Below the pieces are notes generated by a model. That model made no database searches. It was not told the DNA's origin and saw only the letters and a list, made by a program, of their open reading frames with translations. The position numbers and the translations under genes were made by a program. Positions 47,768-61,595 of a DNA stretch of 64,000 nucleotides are shown here, piece after piece. Position 1 is the first letter of the stretch, and the number at the start of each line of letters is the position of its first letter. This DNA is from Prochilodus magdalenae. Its lineage: Eukaryota; Chordata; Actinopteri; Characiformes; Prochilodontidae. Location of the stretch: contig JAMWET010006964.1 of assembly GCA_024036415.1 (NCBI GenBank), forward strand, positions 1-64,000. Reading direction: 5' to 3'.

Positions 47768-48694
47768 TATTTCAGAATCTCTTTATTCAGAATCTCTTTA
47801 TTTCACCAAGTATGTTACACATACAAGGAATTTGTCTTGGTGAGAGCAACACGTATGACAAGTAACAAAAACACAGAACACAGATTATTTACAGTATTAA
47901 ACTAAAGGAAAATGACACTAAACAATAAATAAGAGTAGGGGATAATTAAAACAGTAAAAAGTACTAAAGGTAATAAAGAGCTGAAGAAGCTGAGAGATGT
48001 GAAACAGATTTAGTTGAAAAATATTATATATAGAAAGTTACAGATGACCTGAATATTTACAGAATGAGAACATCTGTACAGGTGTGCAAATAGTCATAGT
48101 GCAAATAGGCAGAGTGCAAATGGCTGTTCAGTCCGATTTTGTACAGTTCAGTTGTATGTTTTGAGGTTTACAGTGGGAGGTGTCCACTGTGGTTGAGGAG
48201 CGCTACAGCTCTGGGGAAAAAGCTGTTAGCATGACGTGTTGTGCTGGTTTTGATGGACAGCAGTCTTCTACCAGAGGGGAGTGTCTGGAAGCGGAGGTGT
48301 CCAGGATGTGAGGGGTCAGATGTAATTTTGCCAGCACGCTTCCTCACCCTGCTGGTGTAGATCTGCTGAAGTGAGGGCAGGTTACATCCAATGATCCTCT
48401 CTGCTGTCCTGATGATGCGCTGGAGTTTGGTTCTTTCTTGTGAGGTGGAGGAACCAAACCAGATAGTTATGGAGGCTGTGAGAATGGACTCGATGATCGC
48501 TGTGTAGAACTGGATCATCAGGGTCTGTGGCAGGTGGAATTTCTTGAGCTGTCTCAAGAAGAACATTCGTTGTTGAGCTTTCTTGATGATGGAGATGGTG
48601 TTTTTCTCCCATTTCAAGTCTCTGGAGATGGTGGTGCCCAGGAACTTGAGTGACTCCACCATGGATACTGCAGTGTTGTTGATGTGGAGATTCA
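47768..48694 (-). mobile_element. L2-type LINE, 5'-truncated, 3' end of reverse transcriptase ORF
   Basis: The minus-strand frame 48662-48168 (164 codons) reads VESLKFLGTTISRDLKWEKN, AQQRMFFLRQLKKF, FYTAIIESILTASITIWFGS and PSGRRLLSIKTSTTRHANSF. This is the end of ORF2 in L2/CR1-group LINEs of fish. The 3' end carries GACAAATTCCTTGTATGTG and a tail of two ATAAAGAGATTCTGA units, typical of L2, which ends in short tandem repeats rather than poly(A). 5' truncation is near 48694. The frame is intact over the retained part. Confidence 0.9.
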
Positions 48695-50613
48695 GTTATA
48701 ACACCAAAACAGCATGTCTCTATTTTTATCAGCTTCAGCTTTTGATTCCTGGAAAAAAGTCTAGTTACACTGATGTACACTAAAATTACGGTAGGTTTGT
48801 TCCTGCGCTTGTAAAGTTGGAGATGAAGGGTTTGTTCCAACACCAGTGAAATATAGTTACAATAACAATGAAGTTAGAATGTGATGATGTACATTCAGTT
48901 TACCTACATTCACATTTGTTATGACAGATTTGAGTCGATGTGACTAAACGCCACACGTGATGATTTTTGTAGCATTCAAATCACTGGCATCACCTGTCAC
49001 AGTAGTACTTGATATTTTATTCAGTAATTTTTGGAAAACACTAATAAGTTGTTAACAGATAGACAACAGATGAAATGTACATGTTTCTAGTTATTTCTTT
49101 ATAATTATCTGATTGCCACATTTCAAATATAGGGCAGTCTTGAAGTTAGTAAAATGTCATTCTCGATGTTTTACCGCATTCTCGATCGCTAGCTCGTTTA
49201 ACATTGTGGGCGAATCTGATATTTCTAAAATTCGTTTAACACTTGATTGTTTGTCTGCTTTAGTTTAATGTCATGTCTTTTTGATGTCCTGTCTTCAGAA
49301 GTTTAACACAGATTTCATATAACTAAATAACCCCCAAATTAATATCATGGACTAGTAGATAAAACTGAATTAATAAATCATAAATCATTCAAAAATATCA
49401 CAAATAAATCATTTTTAATGAGATTAAAGTCTGTGGTTAAAGTCCACTGTGATTAATAGCTTGAAGACTAGCTCTTTTGGCACTAACCTGCTTGGCTGAT
49501 CTGATCAGATCAGCTCTGTACGTGGGGCACGTGTTGAGTTCCACCAAATATCCTTCACTAACAAGCAAACGTTAGTGTGCTAGTTCCAATCCAGTGTCCG
49601 TATCTCATCCAAGCTTAATTGCACACGGGTTTGTTGAGGGGGAGCACTGGTGTTACAGAGATGTAGTTGAATGTTGAGAATGTTGAGGGTGCAGAAATTG
49701 TATGTCAGTGCCACGTAGTGGATACCGGTGCTTCCCACTATGTGACACTGAAGAGTCCTGTAAGTTTGGAGGGAGGAACATACACTTCCTTGTTCCAGTT
49801 TAATCCCGTGTAAATTCACATCCTCACAGTCTGTTCCACTGACAAAGTTTTCACAAAAGCCACCGCCACCCCATCTCCTCCGTCGTGGGTGGCAGACGGG
49901 TGAGTAGGTGGATCCAGCCTTCTAGCTACAGGCAGAAGCCGCCCAGAATTCCAGCCTAAGCTCTTAGAGTTCCCCTTCCTTCTTCAAACTGTCTTTCCTC
50001 ATGCTTACCAGCATATGTTGAAGGCACAGCCTTGCAAACCTCCATAAAGATATACATTATAATGTGCTTTTACTGTCACCGAGGATAACTGCGGCCGCAT
50101 GCTCATGGGGAAATCACAGCAGACATTGAGTATGAGCTACGTACATACTGTATATATTCACATCAGGCTTTTTTGTGTTTCTTGTTACATGCACATTCAC
50201 ATAGGAAGACATCTAGAATGCCGAGAATCTTATATTTAGCTGTTTTGCCCGGCTCTATTTTCAGCCACAGTAAAGCATTTATTTGTGCATCGGTAAACCG
50301 CGTCATATCAAGAGACATAACGTAAGTGATTGAACCAGGCCACGTCTGCAAGAATGGGCACAACAGTTTGTCACTGAGGGTCCCGGTGTCGACCTGATAT
50401 GATTTGCTGCTTGTTTGTATGGAGACTAAATTGAAGGGATCCATTCAAGCAGAAGAAGAAGGAACATTAAAGATGGCAGAGGTTCACTGGGTGCACTGAG
50501 GAGCAGAATAAACAGGGACCTATGTGGATCTGTCTGTTTCAGTTGGTCTAAAACAGAACATCCATTTTTATGCCTCAACATTGTGTGCATTTTGAAGCTA
50601 AGCATTATATCTA

Positions 50614-51118
50614 CAGGGGTTGGACAATGAAACTGAAACACCTGGTTTTAGACCACAATCATTTATTAGTATGGTGTAGGGCCTCCTTTTGCGGCCAATA
50701 CAGCGTCAGTTCGTCTTGGGAATGACATATACTGCGTCCTGCACAGTGGTCAGAGGGAGTTAAAGCCATTCTTCTTGCAGGATAGTGGCCAGGTCACTAC
50801 GTGATGCTGGTGGAGGTTCGTCCTTCTTGGTGGTATGCTGACATTACCCTGGATACCGTGGCTCTTGATACATCACATAGACTTGCTGTCTTGGTCACAG
50901 ATGCGCCAGCAAGACGTGCACCAACAATCTGTCCTCTTTTGAACTCTGGTATGTCACCCATAATGTTGTGTGTATTATTTTGAGCAGAACTGTGCTCTTA
51001 CCTGCTAACTGAACCTTCACACTCTGCTCTTACTGGTGCAATGTGCAATTAATGAAGATTGGCCACCAGGCTGGTCCAATTTAGCCTTGAGACCTCCCAC
51101 ACTAAATTGACAGGTGTC
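50614..51118 (-). mobile_element. Tc1-like deletion derivative, class A (copy 3, damaged right end)
   Basis: Same class as 1591 and 7388 with an intact left end (TA at 50612-50613) and the same deletion junction. The right inverted end is cut: it matches up to CAGGTGT and is then followed by CCCTA, as if most of the terminal repeat were lost by a small internal deletion. A few bases near 50970 are also missing. This copy is probably immobile. Confidence 0.85.
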
Positions 51119-52025
51119 CCTATAGATCAATTTAATCCTCTCTTACACCACTTTACTCGACTTTACACATCTTTACACTTCCTGTATCCAGATCAAGTTC
51201 ACATAAGGCTTTCCACATCCCGTTTACATTGAGGAAAACAAGTGTGTCTTAATTACAGTGATAGTGCTACAGGTTGTTCAATGACGGACAGCCTAGCTTT
51301 TGAATGTGGCGCTGAATAAAGGCTTCAGGTTGATCTCAGCAGCACTGTACTTAACATGAATGGTCTCCTTCACACTCTTAGCTGCCAAGGTCTCTCTGCT
51401 GTCAGCTAAATTAGTCTGTGTGATGTCCCCGCTGCTGCGTAATAACTGGTGGTGAACTTGGTCCCTCCTCTCGGCATTGTCTCCAGGCACAGTTGGCATG
51501 TGGAAAATGCGTCTGATAAAGCCCTTCGAGTCACGATTCTCAGAACTGCACCCTTCCTTTCTCTTCCCTTCCGCACTCTCTGAGGCTGGAGGGCCTCTAG
51601 TGGGGCTGAACAGACACTAACCTGCTTCACTCGCAGATGACCTGGCCTGGAAAACACATAGACATCCAGTACAGATACCGTTATAGTCCTGAATGCTTGT
51701 CTCGGGGAAGCTTTATGCTTTTCCACATCAGGAACCTGAGTGTGAGTAGGAGTCAGCATCAGGACTGAGTGTGTTATGGGTAGAGTGGAAGGACCGGGTG
51801 GTGTGTTCATGTATGTGTGTGTGTGTTGTAGTGCTCTCTGCAGCACTGGCAGCCAGTCCTTGCTCACGGCGCTTTTGAAGTCTAGACTGAGAGGGACTTG
51901 TTCTGTGTAATTGTGTCTGTTCTGGAACAGGACGCTTTGTGGAGGCCAGTGTTGCCTGCGGGGAGACTTTGTTCACAGAGGCAGGGAAGAAAATGAGCAA
52001 TGAGCATATATGCAGTCACATGTCC

Positions 52026-52043
52026 TATATATACACACACATA

Positions 52044-52094
<51 letters not shown>

Positions 52095-52110
52095 CTGTGT
52101 GTGTGTGTTT
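52026..52110. repeat. (TA)n/(GT)n compound microsatellite
   Basis: ACACACATATATATGT, then TA repeats to 52081, then GT repeats to about 52110. Confidence 0.95.
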
Positions 52111-52157
52111 GTGGCTGTTTGAGACTGTTCGCCATCACTTCAATGTCTTTCCTGTGT

Positions 52158-53230
52158 ATAGTACTATGCAAAAGTCAAAGAACCTCCCTTCATTAATTTC
52201 ATTTCCAGGCAAAACGACCATTAGACAAAAATGTTCCCATTCCAATCATATTTCCAGAGATATTTCTGGAGGGGGATTGGATTTAAGATAATTGTCTTGT
52301 ATAAAGAAGTGGAAAATCACAGAAAAACGAGTGTGCCCTATGACCAGGAGATCAGAACTTTGGTCCTAGGTGATGCTACAACAATCCAAGCCCAATAGCC
52401 CTTTTTCACCAATGCGCAATCTGGTTCATTCACATTCACAGCGGTTCTTAGCATTTCCACCTAAAATAAGTAGGTTAAAGAGAGAAGGTTAATTCCCAGT
52501 TGGAACCAAAGAATAGTGGGTTCTTTAGCATAAACCCTGATGACATCCGTGGGCAAGTCAGTTGTTGGGGAATGATTCACGAGTTGTATAGCACCCATTG
52601 TTGAAGTTAATGTCATATCATTTGATGTTGCTTGGTTCCAGTGAATAGTTTCCCTAAATAGCACCAAGTTTCTCCAAAACCAGTTCAAGATCCAGGGTTC
52701 TTTAGGTAAATCATGACTTTAAGAGAGTACAGTTGATCTTGCTGTCTGAGTGGGTAGAATGTCTCTTCCTCTCCAGTATCTGGTACCATGCTAGCTAATG
52801 CAAGGGTCTGTCAGCTGATGTGTTTTTCTACAAGCTCTCCTCCAGGTCAGTTCAGTAAGCTGTGGTGTCTGGATTCACAGGAGTTGGAGAAAGCATGTTC
52901 TAGCCTTCGCGCTGGCGCTGGTGGTATCATGTGATTGGGAAGAGCTTGAGGGTGGGTGCGACAGTAAATTGGATGAAAAAGCTGGAAAAATGTCAAAAAA
53001 AAAAGAATGTAATGGAAAAAAAAACTGAGCTCTCAGGATATCAGATATCGAGAAAATGGGACTAGCAAATCTGTCACCATCATACAAACAGTACTTAAAG
53101 CTTTCATCTTTGAGAGCGGAGAAAATGAAACACCACTCTTGCTTAGATCTCACAACATCCACAGGCGTTTCTGTCCATCCCTCCACTGTTAGGATGTGTA
53201 GCTGTCAAGACGACATCACTGTGAAATACA
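52158..53230 (+). mobile_element. Tc1-like relic (family W), interrupted
   Basis: 52158-52300 carries the terminal part (GTACTATGCAAAAGTCAAAG and CATTTCCAGGCAAAACGACC). 52970-53230 carries the internal part (GTCACCATCATACAAACAG, CATCCACAGGCGTTTCTGTC). About 670 bases of other sequence lie between. Confidence 0.55.
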
Positions 53231-53329
53231 CAAGAGAATGATCAGTCAGCTACAGCGATTAGGCCCGTCCTTGCTTATGCCACATGCCCGGCCAAGCGTG
53301 AGACAGAAAGTAAATATATGTACCTGATT

Positions 53330-53655
53330 TTCATCCCATTCTTAACCAATAGGGTTTAATGTGAAAGGGACCCATCAGTTGCAGCTATAACAGCTCCAAC
53401 TCCTCTGGGAAGGCTTTCCACAAGGTTTAGGAATGGGAATTTTTGACCATTCTTCCAGAAGCACATTAGTCAGACACTGATGTTGGATGAGAAGGCCTGA
53501 CTCTCAGTCTCTGCTCTAATTCATCCCAAAGGTGTTGAGGTCAGGACTCTGCACAGGCCAGTCAAGAAGTTCTTCCACACCAGACTCGCTCATCCTTTCC
53601 CTCTCAGTATTTGGACCTTTGCTTCGTGCACAGTCATGTTAGATCACGAAGGGGC
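53330..53655 (-). mobile_element. Tc1-like C-terminal relic (family Y)
   Basis: The reverse complement gives DWPVQSPDLNTFGMN-like spelling (from CTGGCCTGTGCAGAGTCCTG) and then a block ending before the family's 3' end (TTAAACCCTATTGGTTAAGA). Stops are present. Confidence 0.65.
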
Positions 53656-53658
53656 CAT

Positions 53659-53680
53659 ATATATATATATATATATATAC
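53659..53680. repeat. Short (TA)n microsatellite
   Basis: Pure TA of about 22 bases next to the Tc1 relic. Confidence 0.9.
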
Positions 53681-54736
53681 CCAGAGATTTATTGAATTAT
53701 AATGTCATATAAAATGACGCCTTGTTTTTCTCAGAACATAATTAAATATGTCCATCATTTTCACATGAATAAAATATTACACCAGTACAACTGTTGCCAA
53801 AAGTATTTTAGTCATTCATGAGGAAATGATGTATTTGATGTTTTTGAATCATGTAAATTAAATGCATGACTTATGCACAGCGTTAACTTCTATTAATATT
53901 TCATACAGACGGGCCATAGAAGTTATTAGTTTAGGTTGCATTTAGTACAGCTTATACATGAGCCTAATAATTAGAAATCTAGGCAGACAGCAAACGAACT
54001 CATGCATGTATTCAACTGATTAGATGTTAGCATGATAGATTATTATAGTTGACATTTTTTGCTAGTTATTTTACCATCCAATAGCCTCATTTATAATGTA
54101 GCTCACAGAGCGGCACTCCTGCCAGAGACCCAGTGCACATTCACATTCGCTGCTTTCCTGTATACTCAGTAAATTAGCCTATTACAGCAACATACTCCAG
54201 TTATTAAATGAAACGTCGTCATTCGCTCATGACTGATTGGTAACTACCCTTATGGCAGGCTTTCACAATAAGGCATAACTGGTCCTTTAGTAACGATGGC
54301 TTGTTGAGAGGGTGTCCATGCTTCATTCCTCCCGTTGACTGTCGCTGTTATCTTTCTTTTCTGCTGCTTGTTCCTGATGCTGGAAAATGAGTAACAGCTA
54401 TTTCCTAAAATGATCTGAAAATGAAATAAATGAAGGGCGCTTTCCGAATTGTGCACAGTGCTGTATGCAGTTAAGTGAGCTGTAATAGGACACTTTGTGG
54501 AGGAAATGCTGCCTGCTGGAAGTCTTTGTTAGTGGGGGAAAGCAAGAAGATAAGCATATACGAGTTTCGTGATATCCCTATACAGTCAATATTCCTGTTT
54601 TGGGAAAGGAATTGCTGCCTGCTTTCTATAGGTACAAGTAGCAGTGTTTAGAGGGTGGCTTAGAGGCAAGTTTGACCTGGATGACATGGTTTATAATGAT
54701 ACTATAATCTAAGGTGCTGATGGTACCATCGTACTA

Positions 54737-55254
54737 CAGGGGTTGGACAATGAAACTGAAACACCTGTCATTTTAGTGTGGGAGGTTTCATGGCTAAATT
54801 GGACCAGCCTGGTGGCCAATCTTCATTAACTGCACATTGCACCAGTAAGAGCAGAGTGTGAAGGTTCAGTTAGCAGGTAAGAGCCCAGTTCTGCTCAAAA
54901 TACTGCAATGCACACAACATTATGGGTGACATACCAGAGTTCAAAAGAGGACAGATTGTTGGTGCACGTCTTGCTGGCGCATCTGTGACCAAGACAGCAA
55001 GTCTTTGTGATATATCCAGGGTAATGTCAGCATACCACCAAGAAGGACGAACCACATCCAACAGGATTAACTGTGGATGCAAGAGGAAGCTGTCTGAAAG
55101 GGATGTTCGGGTGCTAACCCGGATTGTATCCAAAAAACATAAAACCTTGGCTGCCCAAATGACGCTGTATTGGCCGCAAAAGGAGGCCCTACACCACACT
55201 GATAAATGATTGTGGTCTAAAACCAGGTGTTTCAGTTTCATTGTCCAACCCCTG
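54737..55254 (+). mobile_element. Tc1-like deletion derivative, class B (copy 2)
   Basis: A 518-bp element with the same ends, TA duplications and deletion junction as 44921. The frame at 54922-55209 (95 codons) is open but lacks a 15-base stretch (around SRATV) relative to the other copy, removing part of the recognition helix region. Confidence 0.9.
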
Positions 55255-57189
55255 TATGTACTAATGGTGTAATCTCATGGTACTATATACTATGAAAGCA
55301 AGTTTTTACTGAGATCTGAGATAGATCTGTAAACAGATACTTTATCCCATGCTAAAAGGCCACTGAAATTGCATTGCATAAAACAAACTGAGATAAGAAG
55401 TGCTGTATTGAAGAAGTGCATTTTGGCCTTTATTTACATGTACGTGTATACACATGTACAAAAGTGTGATTAACCTATGTCCATTTGACAGCTTGCAGTA
55501 AAGTGAAATTCTAGGGAGGGGTGAGCCAAATGTGCCTCTGTCTCAAACAAAAATGTGATTTTCATCTCTAAAAATCACATGATCCAGAGATGGAATTTAG
55601 CAGAGGTGGGTTGCTCCCCCCACATAGAAACCTAATGGACTAGATCGGTTCCTTTCCACCATTAACAGGCACCAAATCCAGATATCATAGTAGAACGCGG
55701 AACCACTTGATTCATCAAAACTAACATCAGTTAAATGCAGGATTTTGCTCATGTCTGGCGTGTGCTGACTGCCCGAGGCTGCCTGCACGGTTGCTATCAT
55801 CAGGGTTGACACCTGCATCCTTTCATCTGTGATGTGTCTGTTAGATTAGATCATCGATACTCTTCACTCATCCGCTATAAATAGAATTAAAACAAAGTCA
55901 GGCACGTTTGGTTTCATTTGATTCGCGTTGACAAATGTATAATGTTGCCCAACACCGCACTGCTCTGCAAATTCAAACATGTGCTTTAATTCAATACCAG
56001 CTTACCATGTAACACTGTCCTATGAATACAGTTGTTGCTGTAGTGGCTTTGCTTTTTGCTGGATCTATTGTGGATACAATCTGGAGTTGTCTTCATCCCT
56101 GCCATCTCCAGACAAGAGGGTGAATGCAGATGGTTGGCTCAGCTGGGAGAGCCTGTGCCAAGAGGTCACTGCCTCCTCCCCTGCACTTCCACTAAATACC
56201 AGCCTGTGTCAAGCAGCAGGGCTAAACACAGGAGGAGGCCTCCTCAAATGCCAGTGCTCTGGAGGACCATGGAGATTTTTTTTTTACACACGTGGCGTTT
56301 GGAGGACAAGTCTAGGGGATCCCTCTTTGTATACATGTGTAGCTCTGTCCAGCCAGATAACAATTTAAAGCAGGCCTACTTGCTGTGATGGTGATGGTCA
56401 TGTAGCAGTAACCTCCGTGGTTTGCAGTGCTGGCCAGTACCATGCATCTGAACTTGGACGGTGATGGAACTTTGTAAGCTTGCTACCGTTAGGCTACGTA
56501 GCTGTTGTAGTTGTCTAGGTTACCTAGGTTGACTCAGTTGGCTAGGCTACACCATGCACATGCAGGGCGCATACTAGCTGCTAATCAGAAAACTCCAGAA
56601 GAGGTACAATTTCCTTTCCCCTTCCAAGTGACCTAGAGGGTGCCAAATTGAGGGATCATTCTGGCCCAATTTAACCCTTGACTGAAAGGCACTGTCATTT
56701 ACAATCCATTTCAATTTGAGCGAGAAGCCCTAAGCCATAAAATGGAATTGGCTATGCGTTAAATAACGTTATATATTCCTTGCTAAGGGAAAACCGCAGT
56801 GATATAATATTTGAGTTCAGGGCCAGCGATCAGCATATATCCTTTCTGGCTCAGCAGTCTGAGCGCGGCCAGATTAGTACAGAGAGTTCACTGACTTATT
56901 TTAGAATAAAAATAAGTGGTTTTTCTTCCTGTGGTGTATCCTGTATCCAGGTGCGAGTGTGAGTGTGGGCATGTTACTCTCCCTTGCTGCTCTCTCTTTC
57001 TCTCCCTCTTATGTGTCTGTCAATTTGCTTATATGTGTCTGGGTATATGCTATATATGGCTCCAGTTCGTTACTCAGCAGACAATGCTGAACATGCCAGA
57101 GCAAATATAGCGAATCCTCTAGACTAAAATATCACAGGATTGCTCAAAGCACAGCTTAACACCACAGCTTTACTCATCCTCAGAAGAAT

Positions 57190-57770
57190 AGTGGCACCCA
57201 GAAGGAAGTGTGGGACTGCAATGCTATTGGGTTACTAGGAACAATAAGTGATGATAAATTTAGACTGATATGGATAATATTTATTGAGCTCAACACACAG
57301 AAGTAGTGTCTCTCAGTATGCCGTCATGCCACCGTGTTTGCTAATGCAACGTGCCAGTCTCGGCATGGAGTTGTAGAGGTTCCTAATGGTGTCCTGTGAA
57401 AATCCATCCCATGCAGCTTGAATATTCTCATGCAGTTCCTACAGATTGTGCAGTAGGGGTGGAGGGACACCAGGCCTTCTGGGTATGTGACACCAAATGG
57501 TTCATCCTGGCGCTGACCACAGGGTCTCCACGCGGACTCGTCACTGAAGATGACCCGCTGTCTTTCTGAGACACTCCATGACAGTCAATGGTCCTGGCAT
57601 TAACCAGATGACTCATGGAGGGCATCACTGCTCGCTGTATGTCCGCAATTGCGACTGTTGGGTCAGTGGGGTGCAGCAAGGCCCATCCCTGCTTATGTCA
57701 CATGCCCAGATGAGTGTGAAACTTGAGTCATTTGTATTATTCCTCCTCATTTTAATGATGTTTATTCCTT
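57190..57770 (-). mobile_element. Tc1-like transposase relic (family X), best-preserved copy
   Basis: The reverse complement gives VIFSDESAWRPCGQRQDEPF (a DDE-type FSDES motif). CTICRNCMRIFKLHGMDFHR and a C-terminal stretch before a stop follow, then CATACTGAGAGACACTACTT. Frameshifts break it between these blocks. This copy explains the pieces at 1-740, 20990-21366 and 39215-39665. Confidence 0.7.
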
Positions 57771-59984
57771 AATTATTAACCAGTAATTAACTCATTTTAA
57801 TTTATTAATAAACATCTATGAGGGTACTCCAATTGTACTAGTAGAAAAAGTGGCATAATGGCAGACATACTCTAATACATGCAGTAAGCCCACAGACACA
57901 GCGGTCTCCGGCTCATTCTGTACCTCAAGTCTGATCTCTCTGTACCCTGAAGAAGGGTCTACGGTGTGCCGGGCCTGACTCATCCGCCCTTACACACACA
58001 ACCGATCAGCAAAGCCTCTCTTAATGAAGCTCCTCTCCTGGAGAGCGGGCTGCAGGGTGTTACGCTCATTAGTCTTTGGGACCTCTCTCTTCGTGAAAAG
58101 TGAATTAGAGCACATGAGTCACTGGAAGGAAGGCCTGGAGAAGGCAAGGGTGGAGCAATGACCCGGCTCAGCACCTCAGCAGCTGTGGCAGATGGCGTGA
58201 GGCTGCAGACTGGTAGCTGGAGACAGGGTTGATGTCAGCAGGGACAGGTTGCTGGATCTCCAGAGACGGAGAAGTGATGGCACCCTGGCAGAGGGTGAAG
58301 AACATGGTTAACACGTTATAGAAGAGTCTGACAGACAGGGAGGGAGAGAGAGGGAGGTGTTGAGGTTTCCATCTGCAAGGCCAAGGACAGTGATCTCGTG
58401 CTCTGAGCAAGCTTAATTAAGGTGTATGTGGTTTTGGAGTGGTCTATGTACCTGCACACAGATGCAAAGAGCGTTTGGTATCCTGTATCCTCGGGTAGTT
58501 ATTACACTTATTTTTATTTTCATATTCATAATTATATTTTTGGGGTCTATTTTTACATATTTACATGCGTCATTGTTCCAAAAATATTATTCATTTTTTC
58601 AAATAGTACAACCGTATACACGTTCTGTCTGAAACGATCAATTAGAGCTCCTATGTCTTTTAGCCCCGCCTCCAGATAAACCCAACATGCTCTGATCAGC
58701 TTGTCCACTCTGGTCTGAGTGGCTAACAACCAGAGCGGTTGAAAGTGGTAGTGGTATCCTGCCACAAGTTCCACCCTTAAAGGCAGGGCAGTAAGGATAG
58801 TGTTACAGGATGATGTCATCTTGTAACAGAGAAAACTCTGAAACTCTAGGCTTATAATTTCAGCACAAATGGGCCGAGCTTAATTGCTGCCGGCTGAATA
58901 GGTGGATATATGACCAAAGACAAACAGTGAATAAAATTCATATGTGCTGTATTTACAGCTTAGTTTACATATTAGTTATATAACCTGTGTGGATCGGGGA
59001 GTGGACAGTACATTTAAAAAAAAATAATAATAACAAAAAGTGTTTTCCAAGATGTGATCTATTTAAACTAGCACATATTGGTACCACTTTGCAGTATGAC
59101 TATTCTTATAAAAGGTTTGGGGGATGGTTTAAATGCAAACACCTTTTTGAATCAATTAAAAGCAGTGAGGATAGTGTTATGAGATTATGTCATCTTATAA
59201 CAAAGAAAAAGGCTGGAATTCCAGGTGTTTCAGGTAGCTAAGAAATGTTGTTTCTGTGGGAGGGAGTTTCTCCATCTGGTGTGTACTTTGCAGACCGTTT
59301 ACATGCGCAAGGCACATAACTCACTAAAGAAAGAAAAACCAGATAGCATATTAGGCTAACATTGTCTTGCTACATTAAAACAGCACTCTGGCCGAAATGA
59401 AAATGTATCGCTTTGACCGTTGTGAGCATACATACTCACCTCCTCCAGTGGTGCTGCGGTAGCCCCAGGACTGAGATTCTCCAGTTTAAACACAGGAATG
59501 ACAGACAACATGGTCATGAATACTCAGGCTGAAGAGATGTTGTCTAACAGTAGCTTTGTGATAGGACTAGGATACAGTAGGTTACACTAGGATACACTAG
59601 GATACACAAAGCGTGTTCCAAGGCAAAATAGTCCCAGAAGAAAATCTAGTATTTTAGATTTTCGGCTATTTTACCCTCATCAGCAGTGCATACAAACGCT
59701 CTAGGGACATCTTTGAGTCCACTGATGGTTTTAGATAGATAAAATGGCATCATAGACCCCATGACCCCTCTTTCCTTTGACCAAATTAAAGTCGGCAACC
59801 ATTTCACATCTACTACTAACCATCATTTACAACCATATTAGTGTTATATGAAGTATATTAATATACATATTATGAATATTAATGTACACAGGAACCCCCT
59901 TTTCAGTAACAGATAGACATATTGTAGGCTTAGAATCATTAGCAGTATAAGATCATATGTGGAGTAGTGGAACTATATTCTCTG

Positions 59985-60235
59985 ATGGAGTTCCATCGGG
60001 GGATGGAGTTCAATTAGGTACCTTCGGGATGAATTGGATTGATCTAGAACAAATCATCCAACATCAGTACCTGATCTCGCTAATGCTCTTATGGCTGAAT
60101 GCAATTAAGTCTTTACAGCAGTGTTCCCACATCCTTTACAGAGGAGTAGAGGCTGTTATTACAGCAAAGAGTGGACCAACTCTTTTAATACCCTTGACTG
60201 TGGAAGAAGAACTTTTTTCCCCAACCCTATGCTTA
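59985..60235 (+). mobile_element. Tc1-like C-terminal relic (family Y)
   Basis: CCAACATCAGTACCTGATCT (PTSVPDL), GCTAATGCTCTTATGGCTGA (ANALMAE) and GTAGAGGCTGTTATTACAGC (VEAVITA) spell the usual end of this transposase family. Stops and shifts separate the blocks. Confidence 0.7.
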
Positions 60236-60849
60236 GTGGTTATATCTGAAATTGCCTGGGACGTATTCTGCCTCGTGGCAGACCAGTACAAACATTCATA
60301 CCAAGCTGCTGAAGTTGGTAGCTTCCAGGTTACAGATAGAGGCTGTTGGTCAGACATTCAGGCGACCCAGTTCTCCTGATGGCGCAGATGACAGTGTAAG
60401 ATATTACCGTGGCTGGTTTGGAAGGATCGTGCATTGTGCTAAGCAGAAATCAGGACTGGTTTTGCTGCAGGTGCAGAACCAGAAATCATGCTTAGCTCTC
60501 GGCGTGTTGGCCTCAATAAGGCTAAATATCAGCCTTGCGCTGTGTTATTTCTGTCAGTGATCACAGGCTGTCACAGAAAGTACTGTAGTAGGACCAAGTG
60601 GGAGGATGTTTTACTATGTAACACTGCTGCGTCCGCTCTGATTGGTGAGGCCAACGGTGACTCCTCCCCTGGGCCGTGGGCCCCTCCCTCTAGCCCCTCT
60701 CCCTCTGCAGTGTACGTGCGTGGCTTTCTGAGCGTGCTCGCAGCAGCAGGTGGAGATGACATCATCTGCACTGCAGCAGACTGCAGCACTGTGTCTGAAC
60801 AAAGACATGTCAAAGTGCTGCTGCTAAGTGCTGCTGCCATGCTGTCTGT

Positions 60850-61547
60850 CTGTTTTCCCTTTTGGCTTCCCTTCTTCTTGTTTTGGCTCGCTCTCTTTCT
60901 CTACCTTCCTCTTTCTCTCTATCTCTCTCACTTTCTCTTTCCCTCTCCATCTCCCTCCCTACTTCCTCGTTATTCATGTGCTGTGCTCCTGCTCCATCTG
61001 TCTCTCACTTACTGTCTGTCTTTCACCCATTTGTCTCTTTGTGTCATTTGTCTCTCAGCTATTTGTCTCTCTCTTTCTCTTTCTGTTGCTGTTTGTCTTT
61101 TGTCTCAGTGTCTTTCCTTCATAAGTCAGCCTCTTTCAGTCCATCTCTTTTTTCTCTTTCTCTCTGTCTGTCTCTCTGTCTGTCTCTCTCTATCTCTCGT
61201 TCACACCCCACTCATGAGCTGTGCTCAAATGCCATCTCTCTGTCTCTGTCATAGCCCATGACTTTGTCTATCTCTTTCATCTTTCTCTATCTGTCTCTCT
61301 CTCTGTCTATCCCTTCTGTCTGTCTGTCTCTCATTTTGTCTTCCCCTTACTCTCTTTCTGTCTTTAAACCATGATCTCTATATTACACTCTTCCTGTCTG
61401 TCTTTCACTGTCTGTTTGTCTCATTCTGTCTCTCTCTCTCTCTTTCTGTCTGTATGCCTGGCTTTTACTCACTCACTCACTCACTCAGTCAGTCATTCAC
61501 TTACTCACTCACTCACTCTGTCACTCACTTACTGTCTGTCTAAGTAG

Positions 61548-61595
<48 letters not shown>

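Noticed and set aside
48382..48843. Second minus-strand frame (153 codons) overlapping the LINE
   Set aside because: Shadow frame of the L2 reverse transcriptase and its flank.
60488..61261. 257-codon open frame and overlapping Ser/Leu-rich frames
   Set aside because: Mostly translation of the polypyrimidine tract.
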